Below, piece by piece: positions 43,115-51,531 of a DNA stretch of 64,000 nucleotides (its first letter is position 1; the number at the start of each line of letters is the position of its first letter). Source of the stretch: SZUA-547 sp963669315 (lineage in GTDB: Bacteria; Pseudomonadota; Alphaproteobacteria; Rhodobacterales; Rhodobacteraceae); the NCBI GenBank assembly GCA_963669315.1, contig OY770021.1:3720001-3784000 (forward strand), read 5' to 3'. The notes under the pieces are model-generated. The model did not search any database. It was not told the origin of the DNA and saw nothing but the letters and a program-made list of their open reading frames with translations. Made by a program: the position numbers and the translations under genes.

Positions 43115-44176
43115 ATGCAACAAATGCGCGACCCGATTGACCGACGCTTATCTGTCGCTCCCATGATGGATTGGACGGATCGGCACTGCCGTTATCTGCA
43201 CCGCCTCCTCAGTAAGCGCACGCTACTATATACCGAGATGGTGACGGCCGCCGCATTGGTGCATGGACCACGAGAGCGCTTATTGGCCTACTCGGCTGAG
43301 GAGCACCCACTCGCACTGCAACTGGGCGGGTCCGACGCCGCCGAGTTGGCCGAAGCCGTGCGGATCGCGCTTCCCTATGACTACGATGAGATCAACCTGA
43401 ATGTCGGCTGTCCGTCGGATCGTGTTCAATCGGGCGCATTCGGCGCCTGCCTAATGAAGACGCCGGATCGGGTCGCCAAATGTGTGGCCGCGATGATCGA
43501 AGCGGCGGGCGAGGGCGGGCCCGAGATCACAGTGAAATGCCGAATCGGGGTGGATGATCAGGATCCGGAGCAGGTGCTACCCGATTTCATCGCACGGATT
43601 GCAGAGGCGGGAGTCAACGCATTCGCCATTCATGCGCGCAAAGCCTGGTTGCAGGGGTTAAGTCCGAAAGAGAACCGGGAGGTGCCGCCACTTCACTATG
43701 CGCTGGCGCTGAAGATGAAATCCGACCGGCCGGACCTGTCGATTACGGTCAATGGCGGAGTCGAGACGCTGGATCAGGCGGAGGAATTTCTGACCGCCGG
43801 TCTGGACGGGGTGATGATCGGACGCGCCGTCTATCACGATCCATCTTCAATCCTGGGATCTGCAGATCGGCGAATTTTCAGACAGTCGGCCGTCGATTCG
43901 ACTGCTGATGACGCAGCTCGCGCGATGCGCCCCTATATCGCTCGTGAGTTGGAGAATGGCGTACGGCTCGCCCAGATCACCCGCCATATGCTGCCGTTGT
44001 TCGCAGGCCGGCCAGGCGCACGCCGTTGGCGTAGGGTTCTGAGCGAGGGCGCGCATTTACCCGGTGCGGGGCTGGCTCTGTTCGATCAAGCGTTGTCTGA
44101 GGTCGCGGCGCCAGAAACCGTCGATGCGTCGCAGACCGGCGTTGTCACTGCCGCAGGACCACCCGGTTGCCCGTGA
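43115..44176 (+). CDS. dusA: tRNA-dihydrouridine synthase A
   Basis: The 353-residue flavoenzyme reduces uridine in the D-loop of tRNA. It has the FMN-barrel opening LSVAPMMDWTDRHCRY, YTEMVTAAAL, LQLGGSDAAELAEA, NVGCPSDRVQSGAFGACLM with the active-site cysteine, and HARKAWLQGLSPKENRE, a DusA-specific segment. A helical C-terminal domain follows, with ITRHMLPLFAGRPGARRWRR. ATG 43115 is preceded by a G-rich stretch; a second ATG lies at 43124. The last 32 bases overlap the end of the convergent protease gene. Confidence 0.93.
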   Translation: MQQMRDPIDRRLSVAPMMDWTDRHCRYLHRLLSKRTLLYTEMVTAAALVHGPRERLLAYSAEEHPLALQLGGSDAAELAEAVRIALPYDYDEINLNVGCPSDRVQSGAFGACLMKTPDRVAKCVAAMIEAAGEGGPEITVKCRIGVDDQDPEQVLPDFIARIAEAGVNAFAIHARKAWLQGLSPKENREVPPLHYALALKMKSDRPDLSITVNGGVETLDQAEEFLTAGLDGVMIGRAVYHDPSSILGSADRRIFRQSAVDSTADDAARAMRPYIARELENGVRLAQITRHMLPLFAGRPGARRWRRVLSEGAHLPGAGLALFDQALSEVAAPETVDASQTGVVTAAGPPGCP

Positions 44177-44837
44177 AGGTCATGGTATCCAGCCTGTTCA
44201 GAACGTTCATTCCCAGAAGCGACTGGGTCATTTTACCGGGCTGGCTGACATAGGCGACGACATCATCAAATTTCACCGTTCCTAACTGAATCAGATCCAA
44301 CTCAACCTCCGCCACTTCACTGCGTCCATTCGCGGTGAAAGCCGGAATTGAGAAGCTCAATTCGTCCATAGGCAGGCCGATGCGTTCGGCGTCCTCATAG
44401 CGAAGGACGACGACGGAGGCGCCTGTGTCAAAAAGGAACGCAACTTCAGCGCCGTTCACGTCCGCATAGGCGCGATAGTGGCCATCCCAACCGCGGCGCA
44501 ATTCGACGGCATCTTCCGAAATTGCGACCGCAACTGAGGGTGAAACCTGCGCTCGAAAGCGTTCATATATTTCGGGGGCGTGATCGCGGTAACTGTATGC
44601 GATCAGCACGCCGAACAGAGCCGCTGACCACAACGAAACTCGTCGTGCAATGTTCCGTGCAATGGCGGGAAAATCACTGATCAGACTAACCAGCAGCGCG
44701 CCCAGCAGAAATCCAAGCACGACAAGGCGCAACTGGTCGTGACTTCCATGCACGGCGTATGGGAACATATCCGTCAACATGACGACTAAAGCTAACAATC
44801 CTGCAGCTAGAATCAACGGTGTGTAAATATACTTCAT
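44145..44837 (-). CDS. membrane-anchored retropepsin-like aspartic protease
   Basis: The 230-residue protein has three hydrophobic segments in the first 100 residues (LILAAGLLALVVMLTDMF, LRLVVLGFLLGALLVSLI and WSAALFGVLIAYSY) and a periplasmic or soluble protease fold. The catalytic motif is FLFDTGASVVVL, with the companion strand TQSLLGMNVLNRL. This matches the TIGR02281/retropepsin-like group common in alphaproteobacteria; they act as homodimers and their substrates are largely unknown. The ATG at 44837 is used. Its 3' end overlaps dusA by 32 bases, a convergent overlap that may reduce read-through. Confidence 0.85.
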   Translation of the reverse strand: MKYIYTPLILAAGLLALVVMLTDMFPYAVHGSHDQLRLVVLGFLLGALLVSLISDFPAIARNIARRVSLWSAALFGVLIAYSYRDHAPEIYERFRAQVSPSVAVAISEDAVELRRGWDGHYRAYADVNGAEVAFLFDTGASVVVLRYEDAERIGLPMDELSFSIPAFTANGRSEVAEVELDLIQLGTVKFDDVVAYVSQPGKMTQSLLGMNVLNRLDTMTFTGNRVVLRQ

Positions 44838-45394
44838 TGCTCGTCGTTTGTTTGTCTTTTTTGAATCGCTACTCGAACTGAATCAGTTGCACAGTCACAC
44901 TGAATTTGGGCGGCCTTCAGCCTTATTTGTGACGGCGATCCAGCGTCAGCACGCAGCAAGTGGCGAATCTTGTCGGTTTAGAAGCAAGCAACTCGTACGG
45001 GGTACGCGAATCAACGGTCGAACCTGTTTGCAATTGACCGGGCCATGGGAGGGCGCCGGAATCACTCAAGTGCTCAATACAGATAAGTTATGGAAAAACC
45101 ATGATTAACAAATCATGAACCGCTTCGATTCAATTGCGCCGCAGGCGATACAATTTATGATGCGTTACCGCGTTTTTTCTCGCGTTAGGGTCGGTCTGGA
45201 CGAATTGTCGGACTGGCAATTCATCTGAAAATGTCTGTCGTCAAAGCCCACCTATCTGCTTTCGAAAGGCTCAATTGGGCGGTTGTTCTATTCGGCCAGC
45301 GGCGTCGATCCATGCTTCGTCTGGCTTTAGAACGATTCATGCAAAGGAAGACGCAGGCGGGATGCATGCGTCGCATCGCGGAACGCTGTCGCTC
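44838..45394. other. 557-base stretch without a recognisable gene
   Basis: This gap lies between the start of the retropepsin gene and the 3' end of ruvX. It is AT-richer than the surroundings in places and holds an ATGATT/AATCAT hairpin (45101-45116) and several pyrimidine runs (TTTGTTTGTCTTTTTTG at 44849). An 86-codon frame at 44848-45108 has no convincing ribosome binding site or family resemblance. The left end should include the promoter of the protease gene. A small RNA is possible but not supported. Confidence 0.5.
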
Positions 45395-45886
45395 TTATGC
45401 CGAGAATCCGGAATTTCGACGCAGGACAGAAAGCCGATCGAGCGCGCCTTGCAGGATGAAGGCGGCGGCCATCTTGTCCACCACTTCGGCCCTTCGCTTG
45501 CGTGATGTATCGGCGTCCAACAAAGTCCGTTCGACAGCGACAGTGGACAGGCGCTCATCCCAGAAGGTGACAGGGTGGGGCCAGCGCGCGACGAAATTCC
45601 GGGCGAATGCGCGGGCGCTCTGGCAACGCGGCCCCTCGGAACCATCCATATTGCGCGGCAGACCTATGACCAGGCCGACCACCTGACGGCCAGCAGCGAT
45701 TTCCTCAAGTCGCGCGGAATCGCTTGTAAATTTCGAACGTCGGATCGTTTCGAGCGGGCTGGCGATTGAACGCAGTGGGTCGCTAACTGCGACGCCGATT
45801 GTCTTGGTTCCCAGGTCCAGTCCGATCAAGGCGCCGGCGGGCGCGGCGGCAGCGAAAGCGGCGACGTCATCGAAGATCAGCGTCAT
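45395..45886 (-). CDS. ruvX: putative pre-16S rRNA nuclease / Holliday junction resolvase RuvX (YqgF)
   Basis: The 163-residue protein is an RNase H-fold YqgF member. It shows the first acidic motif LIGLDLGTKTIGVAVSD, VVGLVIGLPRNMDGSEG, FWDERLSTVAVER and a final VDKMAAAFILQGALD with the last catalytic aspartate. In Escherichia coli it completes 16S rRNA 5' processing; a resolvase role has also been proposed. ATG 45886 overlaps the stop of ccmI by four bases (ATGA), so translation is coupled. Confidence 0.92.
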   Translation of the reverse strand: MTLIFDDVAAFAAAAPAGALIGLDLGTKTIGVAVSDPLRSIASPLETIRRSKFTSDSARLEEIAAGRQVVGLVIGLPRNMDGSEGPRCQSARAFARNFVARWPHPVTFWDERLSTVAVERTLLDADTSRKRRAEVVDKMAAAFILQGALDRLSVLRRNSGFSA

Positions 45887-47109
45887 TCCACCGCCAGACC
45901 AGACAGAAGGGCTTGCTCTTTGAGGAAGGCGAGGGCGGTTGGATCGGTTGTGAAAATAGCAACCGCTTCATCATATGCCGCCTGCGCCTTCTCCGACTGC
46001 TCCAAAACGTTCAAGGCGCGGATCAATCTTACCCATTCGTTCACGTCGCCGCCTTCTGAACGCAGACGGTCCTCAAGCCCGGCGACCATGCTTTCGATCA
46101 TGGCCTGGCGGTCCTCCGCGCTCATATCCGCCGCCGCGCGCATATCGTCGGCGTTTGGCCCCGGCGGCGCCTCAACCGCCTGCCCAGCATCACCTAGTGC
46201 GGCGAGTTGCTGACGCGCCGCCTGAGCTATGGGAGATTCGCCCGGTTCAAGCTGAAGCGCCTCGGTCCATTTCGCCTCCGCCTGGCTGGGATCGCCCCTT
46301 TGCGCCGCGTGAAGCCCCTCGACATACAAGGTCACGCCGGACGGACCGAACTTCTGCGCTGTCGCCTCCGACGCCGCCAGAGCATCGTCGCTGACAAACC
46401 CGGCCGCCGCATAAATCATGACCTCAACCTGTACGTTGTAGTCTTCAGCGGTTGCGGACTCGCCCAGAATTTCTATCACGCGCCCATAGGCGCGCCAGGA
46501 CTCGGAAAATCGTCCCAGTCGCTTCAGCGAATTGGCCAGCAAGCGCGCGCCCTGCAGATCGTCTGGCCGGGTTGCGATGGCTAGCTCCAGCTTGCCGACG
46601 AGTGGCGTGAACTCGGCCAATGAGGGGTCTGCGGCCAAAGCCTCAGCTTGGGGATCATACCCCTGCGCCGCGACCATTTCTTCGACCTCCGTCTGGCTTG
46701 TTCGCATTCGCGCTTCGGCTAGCCGCTTCTCAAGCGGACGGTCCGAATAGCCTGGGGAGGCCATGGAAAAATAGAGCGCGGTGGCCCCGGCTGGCGCGGC
46801 GAGCGCCAATATGACCGCCAGAATGCGCGAGACGCGGCGAGGCGCCGGACCCGGCCCTTCAATACGTTCCCGTTCCGTCGCGGCAGACAGCAGACGGCGC
46901 GACACTTCTATACGGGCCGCCTTCGCCTCATCCTCGCTCAGCACACCACGCTCGACATCACGATCAAGCTCGGCCAACTGGTCCCGAAACACCTGCTCGT
47001 CGTGGGCCGCCCGCGACCGGGTTGCTTTCGGCGGACGCAGCAATGGCCACGCCACTGCCGAGACGGCGGCCAGTGCGACAAACGCGGCGGCGATCCAAAA
47101 TAGTGTCAC
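45883..47109 (-). CDS. ccmI: cytochrome c-type biogenesis protein CcmI
   Basis: The 408-residue protein has a first membrane helix (LFWIAAAFVALAAVSAVAW), a cytoplasmic loop with FRDQLAELDRDVERGVLSEDEAKAAR (named by ends), a second helix (AVILALAAPAGATALYFSM) and a periplasmic TPR domain from about residue 150. This is CcmI, the apocytochrome c-binding chaperone that works with CcmF and CcmH. GTG 47109 is preferred over an upstream ATG (47154) because GGAG lies seven bases before it. It is unlinked to ccmEFH here and coupled to ruvX. It is divergent from the rlmI-like gene. Confidence 0.9.
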   Translation of the reverse strand: MTLFWIAAAFVALAAVSAVAWPLLRPPKATRSRAAHDEQVFRDQLAELDRDVERGVLSEDEAKAARIEVSRRLLSAATERERIEGPGPAPRRVSRILAVILALAAPAGATALYFSMASPGYSDRPLEKRLAEARMRTSQTEVEEMVAAQGYDPQAEALAADPSLAEFTPLVGKLELAIATRPDDLQGARLLANSLKRLGRFSESWRAYGRVIEILGESATAEDYNVQVEVMIYAAAGFVSDDALAASEATAQKFGPSGVTLYVEGLHAAQRGDPSQAEAKWTEALQLEPGESPIAQAARQQLAALGDAGQAVEAPPGPNADDMRAAADMSAEDRQAMIESMVAGLEDRLRSEGGDVNEWVRLIRALNVLEQSEKAQAAYDEAVAIFTTDPTALAFLKEQALLSGLAVE

Positions 47110-47275
47110 TAGGAGTCTCCGAGAATTCTCGGATGCAGATATAACCGGCCGCAACGCCGGGTTACAGCCCGATCAGAGTGTTTGGGCCGAGCCTTGGCGT
47201 ACCGCCCTTTCGCTTTGGACGCTGCGCGTCTATGACCCGACAGAATCCCACCTGCTTGGGACAAGGAGACCCGCC

Positions 47276-48508
47276 GTGCCGGAACCCGCTCAAATCAAAA
47301 CGCGCGACCCCGACGCTCGACCGGTGGTGCGTTTGCGCCCAAAACGCGGCGCCCGGTTTTTACAAGGCGCGCCATGGGTTTATGGCGATGAGCTTGTTCT
47401 GGACCGACGCACAAAGGCGCTACCCCCCGGTACGCTGGCGGAGTTGCAGGATGCGGAACGCCGCCCTTTGGGGCTGGTCGCGGTCAATTCCGGCGCGACG
47501 CTGGCGGCGCGACTGATCGACAAAGACCCGACCGCTGAGATTGATGCGACATGGTTTGCGAACAAACTGCGCCGGGCCGCCTCGCTGCGGTCGCCGTTTT
47601 ACGACGCGCCCTATCATCGGCTTGTTCACGCAGAGGCGGATGGGTTGCCGGGTGTCGTCATCGATCTATTCGGCGACGTCGCGGCGGTGCAGCCGAACGC
47701 AGCATGGGCCGATGCGAATTTGGACGCGCTGATCGAGGCGCTCATCGGTGTGACCAACGCATCAACCGTTGTCGTCAACGCCGGGTCGCGCACCCGGTCG
47801 CTTGAGGGGCTCGATGAGGTTACGCGCGTCGTGGTCGGTTCTCTAAACGGGCCTATCCCGGTGGCGATGAATGGCGCGACCTATATGGCCGACCTGATCG
47901 GCGGACAGAAAACCGGCCTGTTCTATGACCAGAGGCCGAACCATGCGTTTGCCGCCAAACTCGCCGCCTCGGTCGATGGCGGCGCTGAGACGTTGGACAT
48001 GTTTTCCCATGTTGGCGGGTTCGGGCTGGCCATGCTTGCGGCAGGCTCTCGGTCTGCGCTTGCCGTCGATGGATCCGCGAGCGCACTGGAATTGGCGGAG
48101 GAAGGCGCGGACCGGACGGGTGTATCCGACAGATTCTCCACGCTCCGCAGCGACGCGTTCGACGCGATGCGCAATCTGGCGAACGAAAGGCGGCTATTCG
48201 ACGTCGTGATATGCGACCCTCCGGCCTTCGCGCCATCGAAGTCGGCTCTGGCGAATGGGTTGCGGGCTTACGAAAAAACCGCGCGTCTGGCCGCGAAACT
48301 GGTGAGACCCGGCGGTTGGCTGGGGCTTTGCTCCTGCAGCCACGCGGCTGATCTTGAAAGCTTTCGCTCCGCCAGCGCGCGCGGCGTCGCCGCCGCCGGA
48401 CGGACGGGCGCCATTGTTTACACGGGACGGGCAGGGCCCGATCATCCAACCCATCCCATGCTGGCCGAAAGCGGCTATCTGAAAACGCTGTTTCTAGGTT
48501 TGGACTGA
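47276..48508 (+). CDS. rlmI: RlmI-like 23S rRNA (cytosine-C5)-methyltransferase
   Basis: The 410-residue protein has an N-terminal PUA domain (VRLRPKRGARFLQGAPWVYGDE, named by ends), a central EEHEA-like region with LVHAEADGLPGVVIDLFGD and QKTGLFYDQRPN, and a Rossmann methyltransferase with LDMFSHVGGFGLAML and the catalytic VVICDPPAFAPSK. Escherichia coli RlmI makes m5C1962 in 23S rRNA. The start is GTG 47276, with AAGGAG eight bases upstream; the frame extends 500 bases to the left only as antisense to ccmI. The stop shares bases with the start of the PIN gene. Confidence 0.88.
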   Translation: MPEPAQIKTRDPDARPVVRLRPKRGARFLQGAPWVYGDELVLDRRTKALPPGTLAELQDAERRPLGLVAVNSGATLAARLIDKDPTAEIDATWFANKLRRAASLRSPFYDAPYHRLVHAEADGLPGVVIDLFGDVAAVQPNAAWADANLDALIEALIGVTNASTVVVNAGSRTRSLEGLDEVTRVVVGSLNGPIPVAMNGATYMADLIGGQKTGLFYDQRPNHAFAAKLAASVDGGAETLDMFSHVGGFGLAMLAAGSRSALAVDGSASALELAEEGADRTGVSDRFSTLRSDAFDAMRNLANERRLFDVVICDPPAFAPSKSALANGLRAYEKTARLAAKLVRPGGWLGLCSCSHAADLESFRSASARGVAAAGRTGAIVYTGRAGPDHPTHPMLAESGYLKTLFLGLD

Positions 48509-49083
48509 TGACCCGGCGGGTGCTGATCGACGCCTGCGTATTGACCCCGCCTCTTTTGCGAAAGGTAGTTCTGGGCGCGGCGGCCGAAGGGCTTTTCACA
48601 CCGCTTTGGAACCGACGAATTCTTGAGGAATGGGCGCGTGCGGCCAGGCGTCTGGATGGCGAAGAAGGCGAGATGCGCGCACGCGGAGACATTGCTCTGA
48701 TGGGCGCGCGTTGGCCTGATGGCGACATAGCGGGCTGGGAACGTCACGCGCCGGAGCTTTACCTTCCCGATTCGGATGACGTCCATGTCCTCGCCGCCGC
48801 GATCGAAGGACGCGCGGATCTGATCCTCACTCTGAACATCAAGGATTTCCCGCGTCGCAGGTTGGCCGGTCACGGGATAGAACGGATCGCTCCCGATCCG
48901 TTCCTGTGGGCGCTTTGGGCGAAGCATGACGACACCTTGGTGACTGTGCTCAATCGGGTCCGCGCCGGTACGCGCGCGGACGGCCGCGACCCGCAGGATT
49001 TCCGGCGCGTCCTGAAGCGCGCGAGCCTGCCACGGCTGGCAAAGCTTTGGGCGACTGAGGCGGAAGGCGAGCGACCTGACTAG
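48508..49083 (+). CDS. PIN domain protein (RSP_2648-type)
   Basis: The 191-residue protein starts VLIDACVLTPPLLRKVV, with the first PIN aspartate. Acidic residues follow in ILEEWARAARRLDGEEG and LPDSDDVHVLAAAIEG, and a last motif LILTLNIKDFPRR. PIN folds are usually Mg-dependent RNases. Most are toxins paired with an antitoxin, but there is no antitoxin-sized gene here, and the gene is fused translationally to an rRNA methyltransferase gene (shared base at 48508). It matches a PIN family seen beside rlmI-like genes in Rhodobacterales, so an RNA-processing role is plausible. The ends of this gene and the M48 gene overlap. Confidence 0.8.
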   Translation: MTRRVLIDACVLTPPLLRKVVLGAAAEGLFTPLWNRRILEEWARAARRLDGEEGEMRARGDIALMGARWPDGDIAGWERHAPELYLPDSDDVHVLAAAIEGRADLILTLNIKDFPRRRLAGHGIERIAPDPFLWALWAKHDDTLVTVLNRVRAGTRADGRDPQDFRRVLKRASLPRLAKLWATEAEGERPD

Positions 49084-49799
49084 GTGATCGTTGGCGGCGA
49101 TTTTACGGGGCCGCCGCTCCATTTCTCGATCAGCGCCTCGACGCGCTTCGCGCGCTCTTCCGAAGATGGGTGGCTGAGCAGCCATGCGGGACCAGCGGCG
49201 GCGCCGTTCCCCATCTTCTCAAGCTTGCGCAGGATGCGCATTTGTGCGGTGGGGTCGAGTCCGGCGCGGATCAACAGCGCGGTGGCGTAGGCGTCCGCCT
49301 CAAACTCATCCGCCTGGCTCAGTTGCGCGGTTATCAGGCTCCCAAGAAGATTGGCGATAAACACGCCGATGATCGGCACAAACCGCGCCAGCAGAAGGAT
49401 CAAGGCGTAGCGCGCGGCGTTCTGCGCGGCCCAGACGGCCATGCGCCTTGTGTGATGACCCAGCGCGATGTGGCCCAACTCATGCGCCACCACAGCCGTG
49501 ATCTCATCGGCGGAGAACAGACCCGACCGGCGCCAGTTCAACAGGCCTCGGGTGATAAAAATCCGACCGTCAGGCGAGGCCAGGCCGTTGATCGCAGGGA
49601 TCTCATAAACACGTGCTGAAAGCTGCGGAATGTCGACCGCTTCACCTAACTTGGCCATTTGATCGGCGACCTCAGGATCGTCTAGCGGCGTGGAGTTCGC
49701 GTTCAGCTCCTTCTCAAGCCGCCAGCGCGAGCCGCGCCAAATGGCGAGCGCGTATCCGAGTATCAATAGGACCGGCAGCAGCTTGAGGAGCAGTGACAT
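49080..49799 (-). CDS. M48 family metalloprotease
   Basis: The 239-residue protein has an N-terminal signal/anchor (LLLKLLPVLLILGYALAIW) and a gluzincin peptidase domain with VVAHELGHIALGHH as the HExxH zinc site. A downstream EFEADAYATALLIRAGLDP supplies the third ligand. A hydrophobic pair in between (YALILLLARFVPIIGVFIANLLGSL, named by ends) is typical of HtpX/Oma1-type membrane proteases. It should face the periplasm or the membrane surface and degrade misfolded proteins. Start ATG 49799 suits the anchor. It lies downstream of a 56-residue membrane-protein gene and the DUF2927 genes on the same strand. Confidence 0.88.
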   Translation of the reverse strand: MSLLLKLLPVLLILGYALAIWRGSRWRLEKELNANSTPLDDPEVADQMAKLGEAVDIPQLSARVYEIPAINGLASPDGRIFITRGLLNWRRSGLFSADEITAVVAHELGHIALGHHTRRMAVWAAQNAARYALILLLARFVPIIGVFIANLLGSLITAQLSQADEFEADAYATALLIRAGLDPTAQMRILRKLEKMGNGAAAGPAWLLSHPSSEERAKRVEALIEKWSGGPVKSPPTIT

Positions 49800-49857
49800 A
49801 GACCGAATATGGGGGCGCACACGGGGAAACTCCACGCCCGATCTGCGCCGTCCCCGA

Positions 49858-50028
49858 CTAAGCCCTCACAATCGCCTCGAACAAGAAGCCCAAAACCAGC
49901 GACAACAGAGCGAGTGCAAGCCCCATCACGATTGCGCGGTGAAGCCGATCGGGCAGGGAACCGCCTGCGCGCGCAACGCGGAAATACCCAAGACCGAAGC
50001 CAAGCGCGAAAGCGGCGAGGGGGATCAT
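49858..50028 (-). CDS. 56-residue small membrane protein
   Basis: This short frame starts at ATG 50028, overlapping the stop of the DUF2927 gene in an ATGA arrangement, with GAGGGAGGCG just upstream. It encodes two hydrophobic helices, LAAFALGFGLGYFRV and AIVMGLALALLSLVLGFLFEAIV, joined by a short basic loop, so both ends likely face the same side. Coupling to the lipoprotein gene and the good ribosome binding site argue that it is real. No family is recognised. Confidence 0.6.
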   Translation of the reverse strand: MIPLAAFALGFGLGYFRVARAGGSLPDRLHRAIVMGLALALLSLVLGFLFEAIVRA

Positions 50029-51401
50029 CCTTCGCCTCCCTCGTAGACCTTAATGATGTTCTTCCGGCTTTCAGCAAGCTCACCGTAATCCGCGCCGAGC
50101 GCGTAAAGCGCCCAGTCCACGCCAATCAGCGCCGTATTGAGCGCCTCGGTTTCGTGGCCAAGCGCGGTTTGGGCGTCGTGGCGCTGCTTGAACGCGGCGC
50201 TGATCCGGTCCTCTGCGTCATGGGCGGCCAGAACCGGAAGCGCAAGATCGACCTGGGTCAACGCTTTCCCATTCTTGCCCTGCTCGTTCAGCGCTATGGC
50301 CAGGCCAACACGCGCCGATGCGACGCGAACGTCCTGATCGCCGACAGAAAGCTGATATGCGGCGATAGCGCGCCGAAACGCCGATTCCGCCTCCAGCGCC
50401 TTTCCGTGGGCCAGATACGCGCGCCCAAGCCTTTCAAAGGAAAACCCCCGGCGCGGATCGACCGATGAAAAGCTGCGCGACAAGCGAACGGCTTCTTCAG
50501 CTATAGCCAGCTGACTGGCTGCGGGAACGCCATGCGCGCTGCTTGCCAGAATCGCGTCCTTCCACTCAGGCGCTTGCGAAAAGCTTGGGCCGCGCGGCAC
50601 CCCGGCCCCTTCAGGGCGCAGCATGTCCAGCACGTCGCGCACGATCGGCTCAGCGTCCGACTGCGCCATTCCGGGCTTGAGGGCCGGGTTATAAAGCACG
50701 CGCAACGCCAGCATGTCGAAGGATGTCGGCCGCATATGGGCGCCGTCGTCATTGAAGATCGAGTTGGCGAGATAGAAAATGTCGTTGCCGGGTCCGAGCG
50801 CCTGCGCGATTTCCTCCATCAGACATGCGCGCACCTGATAGGGCGAAGCATCGACTGGTATGAATATGGTGGCGGCCTCGATGCGCTGAACGCGTGTCCA
50901 ATCGATATCATCGGGATCGGCCAGCGCAGAGATGAGTTCCTCGAAACTCAAGCGCCCCGGCGCGACCAAACAGAACGCCGTTGCGAAGGTTCGGCGCATC
51001 TGGTCCGCCGGCGCTGCGGCGACAGAGATCGCCCCGGCTCCTGCTGTAGCCGTACGGATATCGACCCCGCCCTCACTCCTTAGGCGATCGATATATTGCT
51101 CCAAAAACGGCTGATACGCGTCCAACGCTGAGCTGTCGATCGAGACGGTGACGGGCGCGTCCCACTTGGCGAGCCCGACGCGTATCGCATCCCATTCCGT
51201 CTGGTAGTAGAGGCTGATCATATAATCCGTGTAGTCCGCGTTCGAACCATAGATCGGAGAATTAAGCGCTGCTCCGGTCGAAGGCAGCGCAGGCTTGGGC
51301 GCGACGGCGTAAGGCGTGGTTCGCACACTCCCGGATGCGCAGGCCGCAAGAAAGCAGGCTAACGTCGCCGAGATGAAAGAGGAAAACCGCGTCATGCGCA
51401 T
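50025..51401 (-). CDS. DUF2927 lipoprotein
   Basis: The 458-residue protein has a lipoprotein signal peptide ending in the lipobox LAAC (Cys near residue 21), so it is membrane-anchored outside the cytoplasm. The central domain carries IFIPVDASPYQVRACLMEEIAQALGPGNDIF (named by ends) and PTSFDMLALRVLYNP, the marks of DUF2927. The C-terminal 170 residues are helical with TPR-like spacing (FERLGRAYLAHGKALEAESAF). The MEE-QALG region resembles a degenerate protease helix, but no catalytic set is certain. ATG 51401 follows GGAG. It is a paralogue of the next gene upstream. Confidence 0.7.
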   Translation of the reverse strand: MRMTRFSSFISATLACFLAACASGSVRTTPYAVAPKPALPSTGAALNSPIYGSNADYTDYMISLYYQTEWDAIRVGLAKWDAPVTVSIDSSALDAYQPFLEQYIDRLRSEGGVDIRTATAGAGAISVAAAPADQMRRTFATAFCLVAPGRLSFEELISALADPDDIDWTRVQRIEAATIFIPVDASPYQVRACLMEEIAQALGPGNDIFYLANSIFNDDGAHMRPTSFDMLALRVLYNPALKPGMAQSDAEPIVRDVLDMLRPEGAGVPRGPSFSQAPEWKDAILASSAHGVPAASQLAIAEEAVRLSRSFSSVDPRRGFSFERLGRAYLAHGKALEAESAFRRAIAAYQLSVGDQDVRVASARVGLAIALNEQGKNGKALTQVDLALPVLAAHDAEDRISAAFKQRHDAQTALGHETEALNTALIGVDWALYALGADYGELAESRKNIIKVYEGGEG

Positions 51402-51479
51402 CAACTGGCTCCAATGCGCCGACGCTCGCCGGCTTCACATACCCAAAATCTAGCGGTTCACATTTGCATAAAAAGAAGG

Positions 51480-51509
51480 AAGCCCACAACTCAGGTGAAT
51501 TGTGGGCTT
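51480..51509 (-). terminator. terminator of the upstream DUF2927 gene
   Basis: A perfect ten-base-pair stem AAGCCCACAA/TTGTGGGCTT with a ten-base loop lies 23 bases past the stop at 51532. On the minus strand it is followed by CCTTCTTTTT, so it works as an intrinsic terminator and separates the two lipoprotein genes into distinct units. Confidence 0.8.
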
Positions 51510-51531
51510 AAGTTTACTGATTCGAAGGGTG

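Noticed and set aside
44848..45108. 86-codon frame in the gap before ruvX
   Set aside because: It has no ribosome binding site, no hydrophobic or domain pattern, and a composition like non-coding DNA.
46781..47275. N-terminal extension of the rlmI-like protein
   Set aside because: It is antisense to ccmI, and the PUA domain begins right after GTG 47276, which has a strong ribosome binding site.
48508..49083. Toxin-antitoxin module
   Set aside because: No antitoxin-like gene is adjacent; the upstream gene is an rRNA methyltransferase and the downstream one is convergent.
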